Shown: positions 1-8,669 of the stretch, piece by piece | Position numbering within the stretch: position 1 is the stretch's first letter | Layout of the letters: the number at the start of each line of letters is the position of its first letter | Origin: Novosphingobium sp. FSW06-99 | GTDB lineage: Bacteria > Pseudomonadota > Alphaproteobacteria > Sphingomonadales > Sphingomonadaceae | Length of the DNA stretch: 64,000 nt | Direction of reading: 5' to 3' | Assembly (NCBI RefSeq): GCF_001519065.1 | Contig: NZ_KQ954255.1 | Coordinates: 68,782-132,781, forward strand | The notes under the pieces: model-generated | Database searches by the model: none | The model's input: the letters and a program-made list of their open reading frames with translations, nothing else | What the model was told of the DNA's origin: nothing | Program-made: the position numbers and the translations under genes

Positions 1-2115
1 GCCGGGGCGGCGATCGACTATGCGACCAAGCTCGGCACCGGTGCACGGTCGCGCGGCGGGTCGACGATCACCCAGCAGGTGGCCAAGAACCTGTTGATCG
101 GCAATGAATATTCGTTTGGGCGCAAGTTCAAGGAGATGCTCCTGGCGTTGCGCATCGAATCGCTGCTGACCAAACAGCAGATCCTCGAACTCTATCTCAA
201 CGAAATCGCGCTCGGGCGGCAGAGCTTTGGCGTGCAGGCAGCGGCGCGCGCCTATTTCGACAAGGACGTCGGCGATCTCAACCTGCAGCAAGTGGCGTTT
301 CTGGCCATCCTGCCCAAGGCACCCGAGGATTACGGACGCGCCAAATCGGCCGACAAGGCGATGGCGCGGCGCAACTGGGTGCTCGATCAGATGGTCAAGA
401 ATGGCTATGTCTCTCGCATCCAGGCCGATGCGGCCAAGGCGCAACCGCTCGGGCTGGTGCCGCGCCATGCCGACAACTACACCAATGACGCGGGCTATTT
501 CCTTGAAGAAGTGCGCCGCCAACTGATCGACCAGTTCGGTGAAAACGCCGATGACGGCCCCAACAGCGTCTATGCCGGCGGGCTGTGGGTGCGCACTTCG
601 CTCGATCCGAAACTGCAGACCGCCGCGCAGGATTCGCTGCGCGCCGGGCTGTTGCGCTATGCTGCCGGGCACGGCTGGCACGGCCCGATCGCCACGGTCG
701 ATCCGGCGCACTGGCAGGGCGAACTGATCGGCAGCAACATTTCGATCCGCTATCTCGACTGGCGCGTAGGGGTCATCCTGGAACGCGCGGGCTCGGCCGG
801 GCGGATCGGTTTTGCCGATGGCAGCACGGGCGATGTGTCGGGGCTGTTCGACACGATCAGACCTGGCGACGTGGTTGCGGTGGCCCCCAACGGCGGGGAT
901 TGGGCGCTGCGCATCATTCCCGAAGTATCGGGCGGGATGGTCGTGCAGGATCCTGAAAATGGCCGGGTGCTGGCAATGCAGGGCGGGTTCGACGCGCATC
1001 TGGGCTCGTTCAACCGTGCGACCCAGGCCAATCGCCAGCCCGGTTCGGCGATCAAGCCGTTTGTCTATGCGACCGCGCTCGACAATGGCATGACCCCGGC
1101 CTCGATCGTGCTCGACGGCACGTTCTGCGTCTATCAGGGGGCCGCGCTGGGACAGAAATGCTTCAAGAACTTTGGCGATGAAGGCGGCGGTGGCAGCCAC
1201 ACCATGCGCTGGGGGCTGGAACAGTCGCGCAACCTGATGACCGTGCGCATCGCCAACGATATCGGCATGGAAAAAGTCGTGCGCACGATCAAGGCGGTCG
1301 GCATTGGCAATTATGCGCCTTATCTGTCGATGGCGCTGGGCGCGGGCGACACCACGGTGGCGCGCATGGTCAATGCTTATGGCGCGCTGGCCGATCATGG
1401 CCGCCTGCACGACCAGACGCTGGTCGATTATGTGCAGGATCGCAACGGCAAGGTGATCTGGCGCGCCGACAAGCGCGCCTGCGACACCTGCAACATGGCG
1501 CAGTGGGACGGGCGGGCGATGCCCCGGTTCAAGCCGACCGGGCGCCAGGCGATCGATCCGCGCACGGCCTATCAGGTGGTGCATATGCTAGAAGGGGTGA
1601 TCGTGCGCGGCACGGCGGCATCCTTGCGCGATCTCGATCTGCCGCTGTTCGGCAAGACCGGTACGACCACCGGGCCGACCAACGTGTGGTTCGTCGGCGG
1701 ATCGCCGCGCATCATCGCCGGAATCTATCTGGGTTATGATCAGCCGCGCAGCCTGGGCGGCTATGCCCAGGGCGGGCGCGTGGCCGCACCGGTGTTCAGG
1801 CAATTCGTGCAGGAAACGCGCGATCAGTGGCATCCGATCCCGTTTGTTGCCCCCGAAGGCGTGCGGATGGCCAAGATCGACCGGGTTTCGGGCAAGCACG
1901 TGTTCGAAGGCACCCCCGATGATCGCGACCCCAAGGCAGCGGTGATCTGGGAGGCGTTCAAGCCCGACAGCGAGCCGCGCCGTACCAGCCGCGATCTGCA
2001 GGTATCGACGCGCGAAGCCGTGCTCGATGCGCTGCGCAAGGCCTATGCCGCGCGCTATGGCGCCGCCGCCGGAGCGGTCGACGACACCGGCGAAGATCAG
2101 GGCACGGTCTATTGA
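1..2115 (+). CDS. mrcA: Penicillin-binding protein 1A (class A PBP), 5' end outside window
   Basis: Bifunctional peptidoglycan synthase of the inner membrane: a GT51 glycosyltransferase polymerises lipid II and a transpeptidase cross-links stem peptides. The frame is open from base 1 and the first visible codons encode the GT51 motif RGGSTITQQ, so the N-terminal anchor and the first catalytic Glu lie upstream of the window. The transpeptidase motifs follow in order: SAIK (nucleophile Ser, in RQPGSAIKPF), SRN and FGKTGTTTGPTN. 704 residues are visible, ending in a TGA at 2113-2115. An internal GTG at 79 could be mistaken for the start, but it lies inside the conserved motif. The family call is certain; the exact paralogue (mrcA versus another class A PBP) is inferred from length and motif spacing. 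Confidence 0.95.
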   Translation, partial: AGAAIDYATKLGTGARSRGGSTITQQVAKNLLIGNEYSFGRKFKEMLLALRIESLLTKQQILELYLNEIALGRQSFGVQAAARAYFDKDVGDLNLQQVAFLAILPKAPEDYGRAKSADKAMARRNWVLDQMVKNGYVSRIQADAAKAQPLGLVPRHADNYTNDAGYFLEEVRRQLIDQFGENADDGPNSVYAGGLWVRTSLDPKLQTAAQDSLRAGLLRYAAGHGWHGPIATVDPAHWQGELIGSNISIRYLDWRVGVILERAGSAGRIGFADGSTGDVSGLFDTIRPGDVVAVAPNGGDWALRIIPEVSGGMVVQDPENGRVLAMQGGFDAHLGSFNRATQANRQPGSAIKPFVYATALDNGMTPASIVLDGTFCVYQGAALGQKCFKNFGDEGGGGSHTMRWGLEQSRNLMTVRIANDIGMEKVVRTIKAVGIGNYAPYLSMALGAGDTTVARMVNAYGALADHGRLHDQTLVDYVQDRNGKVIWRADKRACDTCNMAQWDGRAMPRFKPTGRQAIDPRTAYQVVHMLEGVIVRGTAASLRDLDLPLFGKTGTTTGPTNVWFVGGSPRIIAGIYLGYDQPRSLGGYAQGGRVAAPVFRQFVQETRDQWHPIPFVAPEGVRMAKIDRVSGKHVFEGTPDDRDPKAAVIWEAFKPDSEPRRTSRDLQVSTREAVLDALRKAYAARYGAAAGAVDDTGEDQGTVY

Positions 2116-2190
2116 TGGTCTGTGCCCTGCCTTTTCGGGCAGGCCATCTCTGCGCTTGAGAGCACGTGCAACTGTGGTATCGCTGCGGGC

Positions 2191-2742
2191 ATGATCAAGC
2201 ATCCCATCGCTGCGGCCGCTGCCGCGCTTTCGCTCGCGCTGGCTCCGCTGGCGGCCCATGCCGAACTCGCCGTGGGAACCACCGCGCCCGATTTCAGCAC
2301 GCAGGGCGCGCTGGCCGGAAAGCCGCTGCCGGTTTCGCTCAGGGCGCTGCTCGCAAAGGGCGCGGTGGTGCTCTATTTCTATCCCAAGGCGTTTACCCAG
2401 GGCTGCACGCTGGAAGCGCATGCCTTTGCCGATGCCAGCGCCGATTTCGCCAGGGCCGGGGCCACCGTGGTCGGCATGTCGAACGACGGGATCGAATCGC
2501 TGGAAAAGTTTTCCTCGCTCGAATGCCGTGACAAGTTCACCGTGGCTTCGGCATCGCCCGATGTGATCAAGGCCTATGACGTGCCGCTGATCGCCAATGG
2601 CAAGGACACTGGCCTGTCGAGCCGCACCAGCTATGTGATCACCCCCGATGGCAAGATCGCGTTCGCGCATACCGACATGGATTGGCACAGCCATGTCGAA
2701 CAGACGCTGGCCGTGGTGCAAAAGCTGAACCACGAACACTGA
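2191..2742 (+). CDS. Exported Bcp/PrxQ-type peroxiredoxin
   Basis: Thiol peroxidase of the AhpC/TSA superfamily that reduces hydrogen peroxide or organic peroxides. The thioredoxin-like fold carries the peroxidatic Cys in FYPKAFTQGCTLEAHAF; a second Cys in LECRDKF may act as the resolving Cys. I chose the ATG at 2191 because it opens a clean signal peptide (MIKHPIAAAAAALSLALAPLAAHA), giving a 183-residue precursor. An upstream in-frame GTG at 2122 would put charged and Cys-rich residues before the signal. Export to the periplasm is inferred from the signal peptide; most Bcp proteins are cytoplasmic, so this belongs to the exported subgroup. It stands alone, 75 bases behind the PBP gene, and is followed by hairpins. 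Confidence 0.88.
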   Translation: MIKHPIAAAAAALSLALAPLAAHAELAVGTTAPDFSTQGALAGKPLPVSLRALLAKGAVVLYFYPKAFTQGCTLEAHAFADASADFARAGATVVGMSNDGIESLEKFSSLECRDKFTVASASPDVIKAYDVPLIANGKDTGLSSRTSYVITPDGKIAFAHTDMDWHSHVEQTLAVVQKLNHEH

Positions 2743-2766
2743 CGCCGCGCCACGGGTGGCCCGGCC

Positions 2767-2817
2767 ATGCGCGGCGCCAGGCTGGCGCCGCGCATAGAGA
2801 TTCGCATTGCGAATTTT
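2767..2817 (+). terminator. Double hairpin terminator after the peroxiredoxin gene
   Basis: A perfect 13-bp stem with a 3-base loop (2767-2779 pairing with 2783-2795) is followed by a second hairpin TTCGC-ATT-GCGAA at 2801-2813 running straight into TTTT. The second one has the form of a Rho-independent terminator. It separates the peroxiredoxin gene from prfB. Confidence 0.6.
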
Positions 2818-2893
2818 CCAAGAGGTTCTAAGCGGCGCAGCTTGTCGTTGTCTTGACCCGGCCGCGTGGCCGGATGGTGGAGTGTAAACTGTC

Positions 2894-4021
2894 ATGCGTG
2901 CCGAAGGGCAGGCCCATATCGATCGCATCGAAAGCGCACTGGCGCTGGTCCGCAAGTTTCTCGACTGGGACCGCGCGGTGCGGCGGCTGGACGAACTCAA
3001 TGCGCGGGTCGAGGATCCGCGGCTGTGGGACGATCCCAAGCAGGCCGAGACCGTGATGCGCGAACGCCGCCGGCTGGAAGCGTCGATCGGCACCGTCAAC
3101 CAGATCGGCCAGGAAATGGCCGATGCCATCGAATTCATCGAACTGGGCGAAGCCGAAGGCGACGATGCGATCGTCGCCGAAGGGCTGGAAACACTGGCGG
3201 CGCTGGCCAACCGCGCCGATGCTGACAAAGTCCAGGCGCTGCTGGCGGGCGAAGCCGATGCCAACAACGCGTTTCTTGAAGTCCATGCCGGGGCAGGTGG
3301 CACCGAAAGCCAGGACTGGGCCGAAATGTTGCAGCGGATGTACACCCGCTGGGGCGAACGCCACGGTTACAAAGTCGAACTGGTCGACTATCACGCGGGC
3401 GAAGCCGCCGGCATCAAGAGCGCCACGCTGCTGATCAAGGGCGAAAACGCCTATGGCTATGCCAAGACCGAAAGCGGCGTTCACCGACTGGTCCGGATCA
3501 GTCCTTATGACAGCTCGGCGCGGCGGCACACCTCGTTCAGCTCGATCTGGGTCTATCCCGAAATCGATGACAACATCGATATCGATATCAACCCGGCCGA
3601 TCTGAAAGTGGATACCTATCGCGCCTCGGGCGCGGGCGGCCAGCACATCAACACCACCGATTCGGCGGTGCGGATCACCCACGTCCCCAGCGGGATCATC
3701 GTCGCCAGCCAGCAGGACCGCAGCCAGCACAAGAACCGCGCCACCGCGATGGGCATGCTGCGCGCCCGGCTGTACGAGGCTGAACTGGCCAAACGCGAAG
3801 CCGTCGCCAGTAGCGACTATGCTGCCAAGACCGAAATCGGCTGGGGTCACCAGATCCGTTCCTACGTCTTGCAGCCTTATCAGCAGGTCAAGGATCTGCG
3901 CACCGGGGTGGTTTCGACCAATCCGGGCGAAGTGCTCGATGGTGCGCTCGATCCGTTCATGGCCGCCGCGCTGTCGCAACGCGTGACCGGCGAAAAGGTG
4001 GCCGTGTCAGACGATGATTGA
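2894..4021 (+). CDS. prfB: Peptide chain release factor 2
   Basis: Class I release factor recognising UGA and UAA in the ribosomal A site and triggering peptidyl-tRNA hydrolysis. At 375 residues it is full length. The catalytic GGQ tripeptide is at residues 248-250 (ASGAGGQHINTTDSA) and the codon-recognition tripeptide reads SPY at 203-205, where E. coli RF2 has SPF. The conserved GAGGTESQDW segment lies near residue 131. The frame is uninterrupted from the ATG at 2894, so the autoregulatory +1 frameshift of many prfB genes is absent, as is common in alphaproteobacteria. In sphingomonads prfB commonly follows the PBP1a gene, which fits here. Confidence 0.97.
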   Translation: MRAEGQAHIDRIESALALVRKFLDWDRAVRRLDELNARVEDPRLWDDPKQAETVMRERRRLEASIGTVNQIGQEMADAIEFIELGEAEGDDAIVAEGLETLAALANRADADKVQALLAGEADANNAFLEVHAGAGGTESQDWAEMLQRMYTRWGERHGYKVELVDYHAGEAAGIKSATLLIKGENAYGYAKTESGVHRLVRISPYDSSARRHTSFSSIWVYPEIDDNIDIDINPADLKVDTYRASGAGGQHINTTDSAVRITHVPSGIIVASQQDRSQHKNRATAMGMLRARLYEAELAKREAVASSDYAAKTEIGWGHQIRSYVLQPYQQVKDLRTGVVSTNPGEVLDGALDPFMAAALSQRVTGEKVAVSDDD

Positions 4022-4046
4022 GCGTGATCGGTTCGGCTCAATTTTG
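4018..4046 (+). terminator. Weak possible terminator after prfB
   Basis: TTGAGC (4018-4023) can pair with GCTCAA (4036-4041), followed by TTTTG. The stem is only 6 bp and overlaps the prfB stop codon, so this is a weak candidate. The stretch from 4046 to 4203 holds an A-run but no other feature I can support. Confidence 0.3.
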
Positions 4047-4203
4047 TCAAAAAAAAGGCAATGCTCTTTGCGCTTTGATACATTTGCGCCTAACTTGTGC
4101 GCCAACGGCGGCCCGGTGGGGTAACAAGGCGGCCGATCGCAAGGGTTGTGGGGCTGCGGGCCGGATCGCTGGATTCCGGCGGTGGCAGGGTTGAAAGTGT
4201 GAT

Positions 4204-5613
4204 ATGTCTGTTTTCAAAGGTTTGAAGCCCATTGTTTACGGAGGACGCGAAGTCTGGCCGCTGATCGAGGGGGGCAAGGGGGTTGCCGCCACCAATCATG
4301 CGAGTTCGGGCGCCTGGGCGGCGGCGGGTGGAATCGGCACGGTCAGCGCGGTGAATGCCGACAGCTACGATCCGACCGGCAAGATCGTGCCCCAGCTCTA
4401 TCCTCAGCTCACGCGGCGCGAACGCCATGAGCAACTGATCCGCTATGCCATCGACGGCGCGGTTGAGCAGGTGCAGCGCGCGCACGAGATTTCCGGCGGC
4501 CAGGGCGCGATCAACATCAACGTGCTGTGGGAAATGGGCGGGGCGCAGGCCGTGCTCGAAGGCGTGCTGGAAAAGACCCGTGGCCTGGTCACCGGGGTCA
4601 CCTGCGGCGCGGGCATGCCCTACAAGCTGTCGGAAATCGCCGCCCGCTTCAATGTGAATTACCTGCCGATCGTGTCATCGGGCCGCGCGTTCCGCGCGCT
4701 GTGGAAACGCGCCTACCACAAAGTGGCGCATCTGCTGGCGGCGGTGGTCTATGAAGACCCCTGGCTGGCCGGCGGGCACAACGGGCTGTCCAACGCCGAA
4801 GACCCGCGCAAGCCCGAGGATCCCTATCCCCGCGTCAAGGCGCTGCGCGACACGATGCGCGCCGAAGGCGTGTCGGACGACGTGCCGATCATCATGGCCG
4901 GTGGCGTATGGTTCCTGCGCGAATGGAACAACTGGATCGACAATCCCGATCTTGGCGCGATCGCCTTTCAGTTCGGCACGCGGCCCTTGTTGACTGAGGA
5001 AAGCCCTATCCCGCAGGCGTGGAAGGATCATCTGCGCGAACTCGATCCGGGCGATGTGCTGCTTCACCGCTTTTCGCCGACGGGATTCTATTCCTCGGCG
5101 GTGCGCAATCCGTTCCTGCGCAGCCTTGAAGCGCGCAGCGAACGCCAGATTCCCTATTCGCGCGTATCTGCGGGCGAACACACCGTGCAACTCGATGTCG
5201 GCGTGCGTGGCAAGAATTTCTGGGTGACGCCGGTCGATCTCGATCGCGCGCGCGGCTGGGCGGCGCAAGGGTTCGAACATGCCTTGCGCACTCCCGATGA
5301 TACGGTGGTGTTCGTTTCGGGCGCCGAACGCGATACCATTCGCGTCGATCAGGCCGATTGCATGGGCTGCCTGTCGCATTGCGGATTTTCCTCGTGGAAA
5401 GACCACGATGACTATTCGACCGGGCGACTGGCCGATCCGCGCAGTTTCTGCATCCAAAAGACGCTGCAGGACATCGCGCATGGCGGCGATATCCAGCAGA
5501 ACCTGATGTTTGCCGGGCATGCCGCCTATCGCTTCAAGCAGGACCCGTTCTATTCCAACAACTTCACCCCGACGGTGAAGCAACTGGTCGATCGCATCCT
5601 GACCGGCGACTGA
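4204..5613 (+). CDS. Nitronate monooxygenase-family flavoprotein with C-terminal Cys cluster
   Basis: FMN-dependent TIM-barrel protein of the 2-nitropropane dioxygenase/nitronate monooxygenase family. Family features visible: GAININVLWEMGGAQ near residue 105, GVTCGAGMPYKL, and the phosphate-binding style IIMAGGVWF followed by GAIAFQFGTRPLLTEESP. At 469 residues it is about 100-150 residues longer than classic enzymes (compare the second family member at 37569-38549). The extension contains CMGCLSHCGF (Cys386, Cys389, Cys393) and Cys416, which could bind a metal or Fe-S cluster; that is inference. The substrate is unknown. It stands alone and converges with the Amt gene, the two stops being 3 bases apart. 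Confidence 0.85.
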   Translation: MSVFKGLKPIVYGGREVWPLIEGGKGVAATNHASSGAWAAAGGIGTVSAVNADSYDPTGKIVPQLYPQLTRRERHEQLIRYAIDGAVEQVQRAHEISGGQGAININVLWEMGGAQAVLEGVLEKTRGLVTGVTCGAGMPYKLSEIAARFNVNYLPIVSSGRAFRALWKRAYHKVAHLLAAVVYEDPWLAGGHNGLSNAEDPRKPEDPYPRVKALRDTMRAEGVSDDVPIIMAGGVWFLREWNNWIDNPDLGAIAFQFGTRPLLTEESPIPQAWKDHLRELDPGDVLLHRFSPTGFYSSAVRNPFLRSLEARSERQIPYSRVSAGEHTVQLDVGVRGKNFWVTPVDLDRARGWAAQGFEHALRTPDDTVVFVSGAERDTIRVDQADCMGCLSHCGFSSWKDHDDYSTGRLADPRSFCIQKTLQDIAHGGDIQQNLMFAGHAAYRFKQDPFYSNNFTPTVKQLVDRILTGD

Positions 5614-5616
5614 GTA

Positions 5617-6897
5617 TCACCCCGCGTCTGACGGGGCGGTCTCGGCGGCTTCGCTGATGCGCATCGGCACGACCATCGCCACCATCAGGGCGGCAATGGC
5701 AGTGCCGATCGCGCTCCACGCCACCACCACGCCCGCGCCGATCGCCTGGGCGATCACCTGGCGCACCGGGCCCATGCCGTGGGCATAGCCGCCGCCGCCC
5801 AGCGTTCCGGCGATCAGCGGCGCGGCCAGCATCGCCCCGGCCAGCCCGCCGACGCCATGCACCGCCACCAGACCGACCGCATCGTCGATCAGCGCGGCGC
5901 GCAGCAGGCGCGCGGCCGACCACGCGGCCAGCGCGCCGACCACGCCCGCCACCATCGCAGCGCCCGGTGCCATCGCCTGTGCGGCGGCGCTGGCTGCGAC
6001 CAACCCGGCCAGCGCACCGCTTGTCAGACCGGTGGGGCCGGGCCGCCCCAGGGTGATCGCGTCGATCAGCAGCCATACCAGCGCCCCGGCGGCGGCGGCG
6101 GCCTGCAGGTTGATCAGCGCCGATCCTGCATCGTCGCTCGCCGCCAGGGTTGCCCCGGCGGTCAACGCCATCAGCGCGATCCAGATCATGCCGGTGCCGG
6201 CCAGTGCCAGCGCGGGCGCGTGGCCGGGCGCGGTTTCGGCCCCGGCGAAGCGGGCGCGCCGCCCCAGCAACAGCGTGATCACCAGCGCAGACACGCCGAC
6301 AGCGCCATGCACCACCAGCGCGCCGCCATAGTCGACCGTGCCCAGACGCGCCGCCAGCCAGCCGCCACCCCAGATCCAGTGCGCCAGTGGCGCATAGACC
6401 AGAATGCTCCACAACCCGGCGAACGGCACGATCCATGCAAGATTGCCACGTTCGGCCCAGGCCCCGGTCAACAATGTGCCCGCCAGCACGGCAAAGCCCA
6501 GTTGCAACAGCACGAACACCACTTCGGGTACCGCGCTGTCGCCGCGCACATTGGCAAGGTCGATCAGCATCCATGCGTTGCCGCCACCCAGCCAGCCGTT
6601 GGAAACCGCGCCGAATGCCAGCGTGTAGCCGACCAGCACCCATAGCAGCGAAACCGCCGCCGCAATCGCCCCGACTTCGGTTGCCAGCGCAGCAAACGCG
6701 CGCGCGCGCACCTGGCCGCCCACGGCCAGCACCACGCCCGGCACGATCATCGCCAGCGCCAGCAAACCGGCGCCGAGCACGAAAGCGGTGTCGCCGCTGT
6801 CGACCACCGCTTCGGCGGCCTCGGCTTGCGCGTGCGCCAGGGCAGGGGCCAGCGCGAGCGCCAGGCCGATGAACAGCGATGTGTGATGCTTGGTCAT
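5617..6897 (-). CDS. amt: Ammonium transporter family protein, divergent
   Basis: Amt/MEP/Rh-family inner membrane channel with about 11 transmembrane helices after a signal-like N-terminus ending ALAHAQAEA. 426 residues. Family landmarks: HWIWGGGWLAARLGTVDYGGALVVHG (read in two parts; Asp189 and pore His197) and AVGLVAVHGVGG (pore His347). By eye alignment with E. coli AmtB, the segment around residues 237-250 has Leu, Leu and Ala where AmtB has Trp212, the gating Phe215 and Ser219, so conduction may differ. No glnK/PII gene is adjacent, unlike most amtB loci. It lies 38 bases downstream of a 2-hydroxyacid dehydrogenase gene on the same strand, possibly one transcript. Confidence 0.85.
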   Translation of the reverse strand: MTKHHTSLFIGLALALAPALAHAQAEAAEAVVDSGDTAFVLGAGLLALAMIVPGVVLAVGGQVRARAFAALATEVGAIAAAVSLLWVLVGYTLAFGAVSNGWLGGGNAWMLIDLANVRGDSAVPEVVFVLLQLGFAVLAGTLLTGAWAERGNLAWIVPFAGLWSILVYAPLAHWIWGGGWLAARLGTVDYGGALVVHGAVGVSALVITLLLGRRARFAGAETAPGHAPALALAGTGMIWIALMALTAGATLAASDDAGSALINLQAAAAAGALVWLLIDAITLGRPGPTGLTSGALAGLVAASAAAQAMAPGAAMVAGVVGALAAWSAARLLRAALIDDAVGLVAVHGVGGLAGAMLAAPLIAGTLGGGGYAHGMGPVRQVIAQAIGAGVVVAWSAIGTAIAALMVAMVVPMRISEAAETAPSDAG

Positions 6898-6935
6898 GTC
6901 CGCCCCCTCATGCCCCAGACATGCTTAAAGTATTG

Positions 6936-7958
6936 CTAGCGCCATCCTTCGAGCACCTGGTCGGGTGGGCGATGGCCATCGGCCCAGAAACGGATATTGG
7001 CGATCACTTTCTCGCCCGAGGCGATCCGCCCTTCGACCGTGGCGCTGCCCATATGCGGCAGGATCGCGACATTGTGATGATCGCGCAGGCGTTGATCGAC
7101 CACCGGTTCGTGTTCGAACACATCGAGCCCGGCACCGCCCAGATGGCCCGACATCAACGCGGCGATCATCGCGTCTTCCTCGACGATCTTGCCGCGCGCG
7201 GTGTTGATGATGAACGCGCCGGGCTTCATCAGCGCGATCCGCCGGGCATCGATCAGATGGTGCGTTTCGGGAGTGGCCGGACAATGCAGCGTCAGAATGT
7301 CGGCCTGGGCCAACAGGGTGTCGAGATCGGCCGCATAGTGTGCGCCGAGCATCGTTTCGAGCGCTTCGGGCGCGCGGTGGCGGCTGTGATAGACCACCGT
7401 CAGGCCAAACGCGCGGGCTCGATGGGCCACCGCCTGGCCGATGCGGCCCATGCCGACAATCCCCAGCACACGGCCGCCGACCCGGTGGCCCAGCAGGGTC
7501 GACGGCGCCCAGCCGTGCCATTGCCCGTTGCGCACCACGCGCCCGCCATAATTGAGTCGCCGCGTCACCGACAGGATCAGGGCCAGCGTCATGTCGGCGG
7601 TGTCGTCGGTGAATACGCCGGGCGTGTTGGTGACCATGATCTTGCGCGCGCGCGCCGCGCCCAGATCGATATGGTCGATCCCCGCGCCGAAATTGGCAAT
7701 CAGCCGCAGCCGCCCGGGCGCCGCCGCGATCAGATCTGCATCGATCGTGTCGGTCACCGTGGGCACCAGCACGTCGGCATCGGCCATGGCCGCCGCCAGC
7801 GCGTCGCGGCTGAACGGATGATCGTCGGGATTGAGCACGACATCGAACAGTTCGGCCATGCGCGCCTCGGTTTCGGGCAGCAGACGCCGGGTGACGATGA
7901 CGCGGGGCTTGCCCGCCACGCGGCGGGACGATGGCGGGATGGGGGCGGCGGTGGGCAT
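6936..7958 (-). CDS. D-isomer-specific 2-hydroxyacid dehydrogenase (glyoxylate/hydroxypyruvate reductase type)
   Basis: NAD(P)H-dependent reduction of a 2-oxoacid such as glyoxylate or hydroxypyruvate to the D-2-hydroxyacid. The Rossmann motif GIVGMGRIGQ is mid-protein. The catalytic triad segments are INTARGKIV (Arg), DVFEHEP (Glu) and ILPHMGSA (His). 340 residues, slightly long because of a Pro/Ala/Ser-rich N-terminus (MPTAAPIPPSSRR); a shorter start is possible but no better start codon was evident. Upstream of amt on the same strand and divergent from the SH3 protein gene. Substrate preference cannot be read from the sequence. Confidence 0.9.
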   Translation of the reverse strand: MPTAAPIPPSSRRVAGKPRVIVTRRLLPETEARMAELFDVVLNPDDHPFSRDALAAAMADADVLVPTVTDTIDADLIAAAPGRLRLIANFGAGIDHIDLGAARARKIMVTNTPGVFTDDTADMTLALILSVTRRLNYGGRVVRNGQWHGWAPSTLLGHRVGGRVLGIVGMGRIGQAVAHRARAFGLTVVYHSRHRAPEALETMLGAHYAADLDTLLAQADILTLHCPATPETHHLIDARRIALMKPGAFIINTARGKIVEEDAMIAALMSGHLGGAGLDVFEHEPVVDQRLRDHHNVAILPHMGSATVEGRIASGEKVIANIRFWADGHRPPDQVLEGWR

Positions 7959-8068
7959 GATGTTATCGCTATGCGCGTCGCGGGGCAGGGGTCAAGTGCG
8001 CTGTGTCGGCCATGCACGCGTGTCAGGCGGCTTGCCCTTGGCGCGCGATCCTGTATCGCAAGGGCGCG

Positions 8069-8572
8069 ATGCATGTGACGATCCGCTCCACGATGATCCA
8101 GATAGGGCTGGCGGGTGCGCTGGTGCTTGGTCTGGCCGATATGGTGCTGTCCCGCGCCCATGCGGGAGAGCCCGAATCGGTGCCCTATTGGGCGTCGCTG
8201 CGTAACAGCCAGACCAACATGCGCGTCGGGCCGGGACGCGATTACCGCATCAACTGGATCTATGTGCGCGCGGGATTGCCGCTCAAGGTCTTGCGCGAAA
8301 TGGAAGGCTGGGTGCTGGTCGAAGATCCCGACGGCGCGCGCGGCTGGATGCTGACGCAGTTTGTAGCGCGCAAGGCGCATACCGCGATCGTGCGCGGCGA
8401 TGTCACAGATATCCGCGAAAACCGCGATGGATCGGGGCGTCTGATGTGGCGCGCAGAACCGGGCGTGATCGGACGCCTGGGCGATTGTGGCGGCGGGTGG
8501 TGCAAGATCGATATCGACGGGCGCCAGGGCTATATCCCGCAGACCGCGCTGTGGGGCGCAGGCCAGCCCTGA
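8069..8572 (+). CDS. Exported bacterial SH3-domain protein
   Basis: Small exported protein with two SH3b-like modules: SLRNSQTNMRVGPGRDYRIN followed by GWVLVEDPDGARGWM, then a second unit ending WCKIDIDGRQGYIPQTALWG. SH3b domains usually bind peptidoglycan or act as periplasmic adaptors. I prefer the ATG at 8069 because MHVTIRSTMIQIGLAGALVLGLAD begins (in two parts) a hydrophobic export signal ending in RAHAG; an upstream ATG at 8003 only adds an unrelated Cys-containing lead. 167 residues. The specific role is unknown. Confidence 0.8.
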   Translation: MHVTIRSTMIQIGLAGALVLGLADMVLSRAHAGEPESVPYWASLRNSQTNMRVGPGRDYRINWIYVRAGLPLKVLREMEGWVLVEDPDGARGWMLTQFVARKAHTAIVRGDVTDIRENRDGSGRLMWRAEPGVIGRLGDCGGGWCKIDIDGRQGYIPQTALWGAGQP

Positions 8573-8669
8573 TCCGCGCCGCGCAAATCGATCGCGGGCC
8601 GTTCCAACGTTAACAATTTGCTAAGCTGCGTGAACGAAGCTGTGCGGGCATGCGTTGGATGGTTTCGGT

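Noticed and set aside
2894..2990. Programmed +1 frameshift in prfB
   Set aside because: The frame is open from the ATG and no in-frame UGA with a slippery CUU occurs near codon 25.
1588..3345. Minus-strand open frame spanning the PBP, peroxiredoxin and prfB genes
   Set aside because: It runs through three well-supported genes and their terminators, and its translation is low-complexity.
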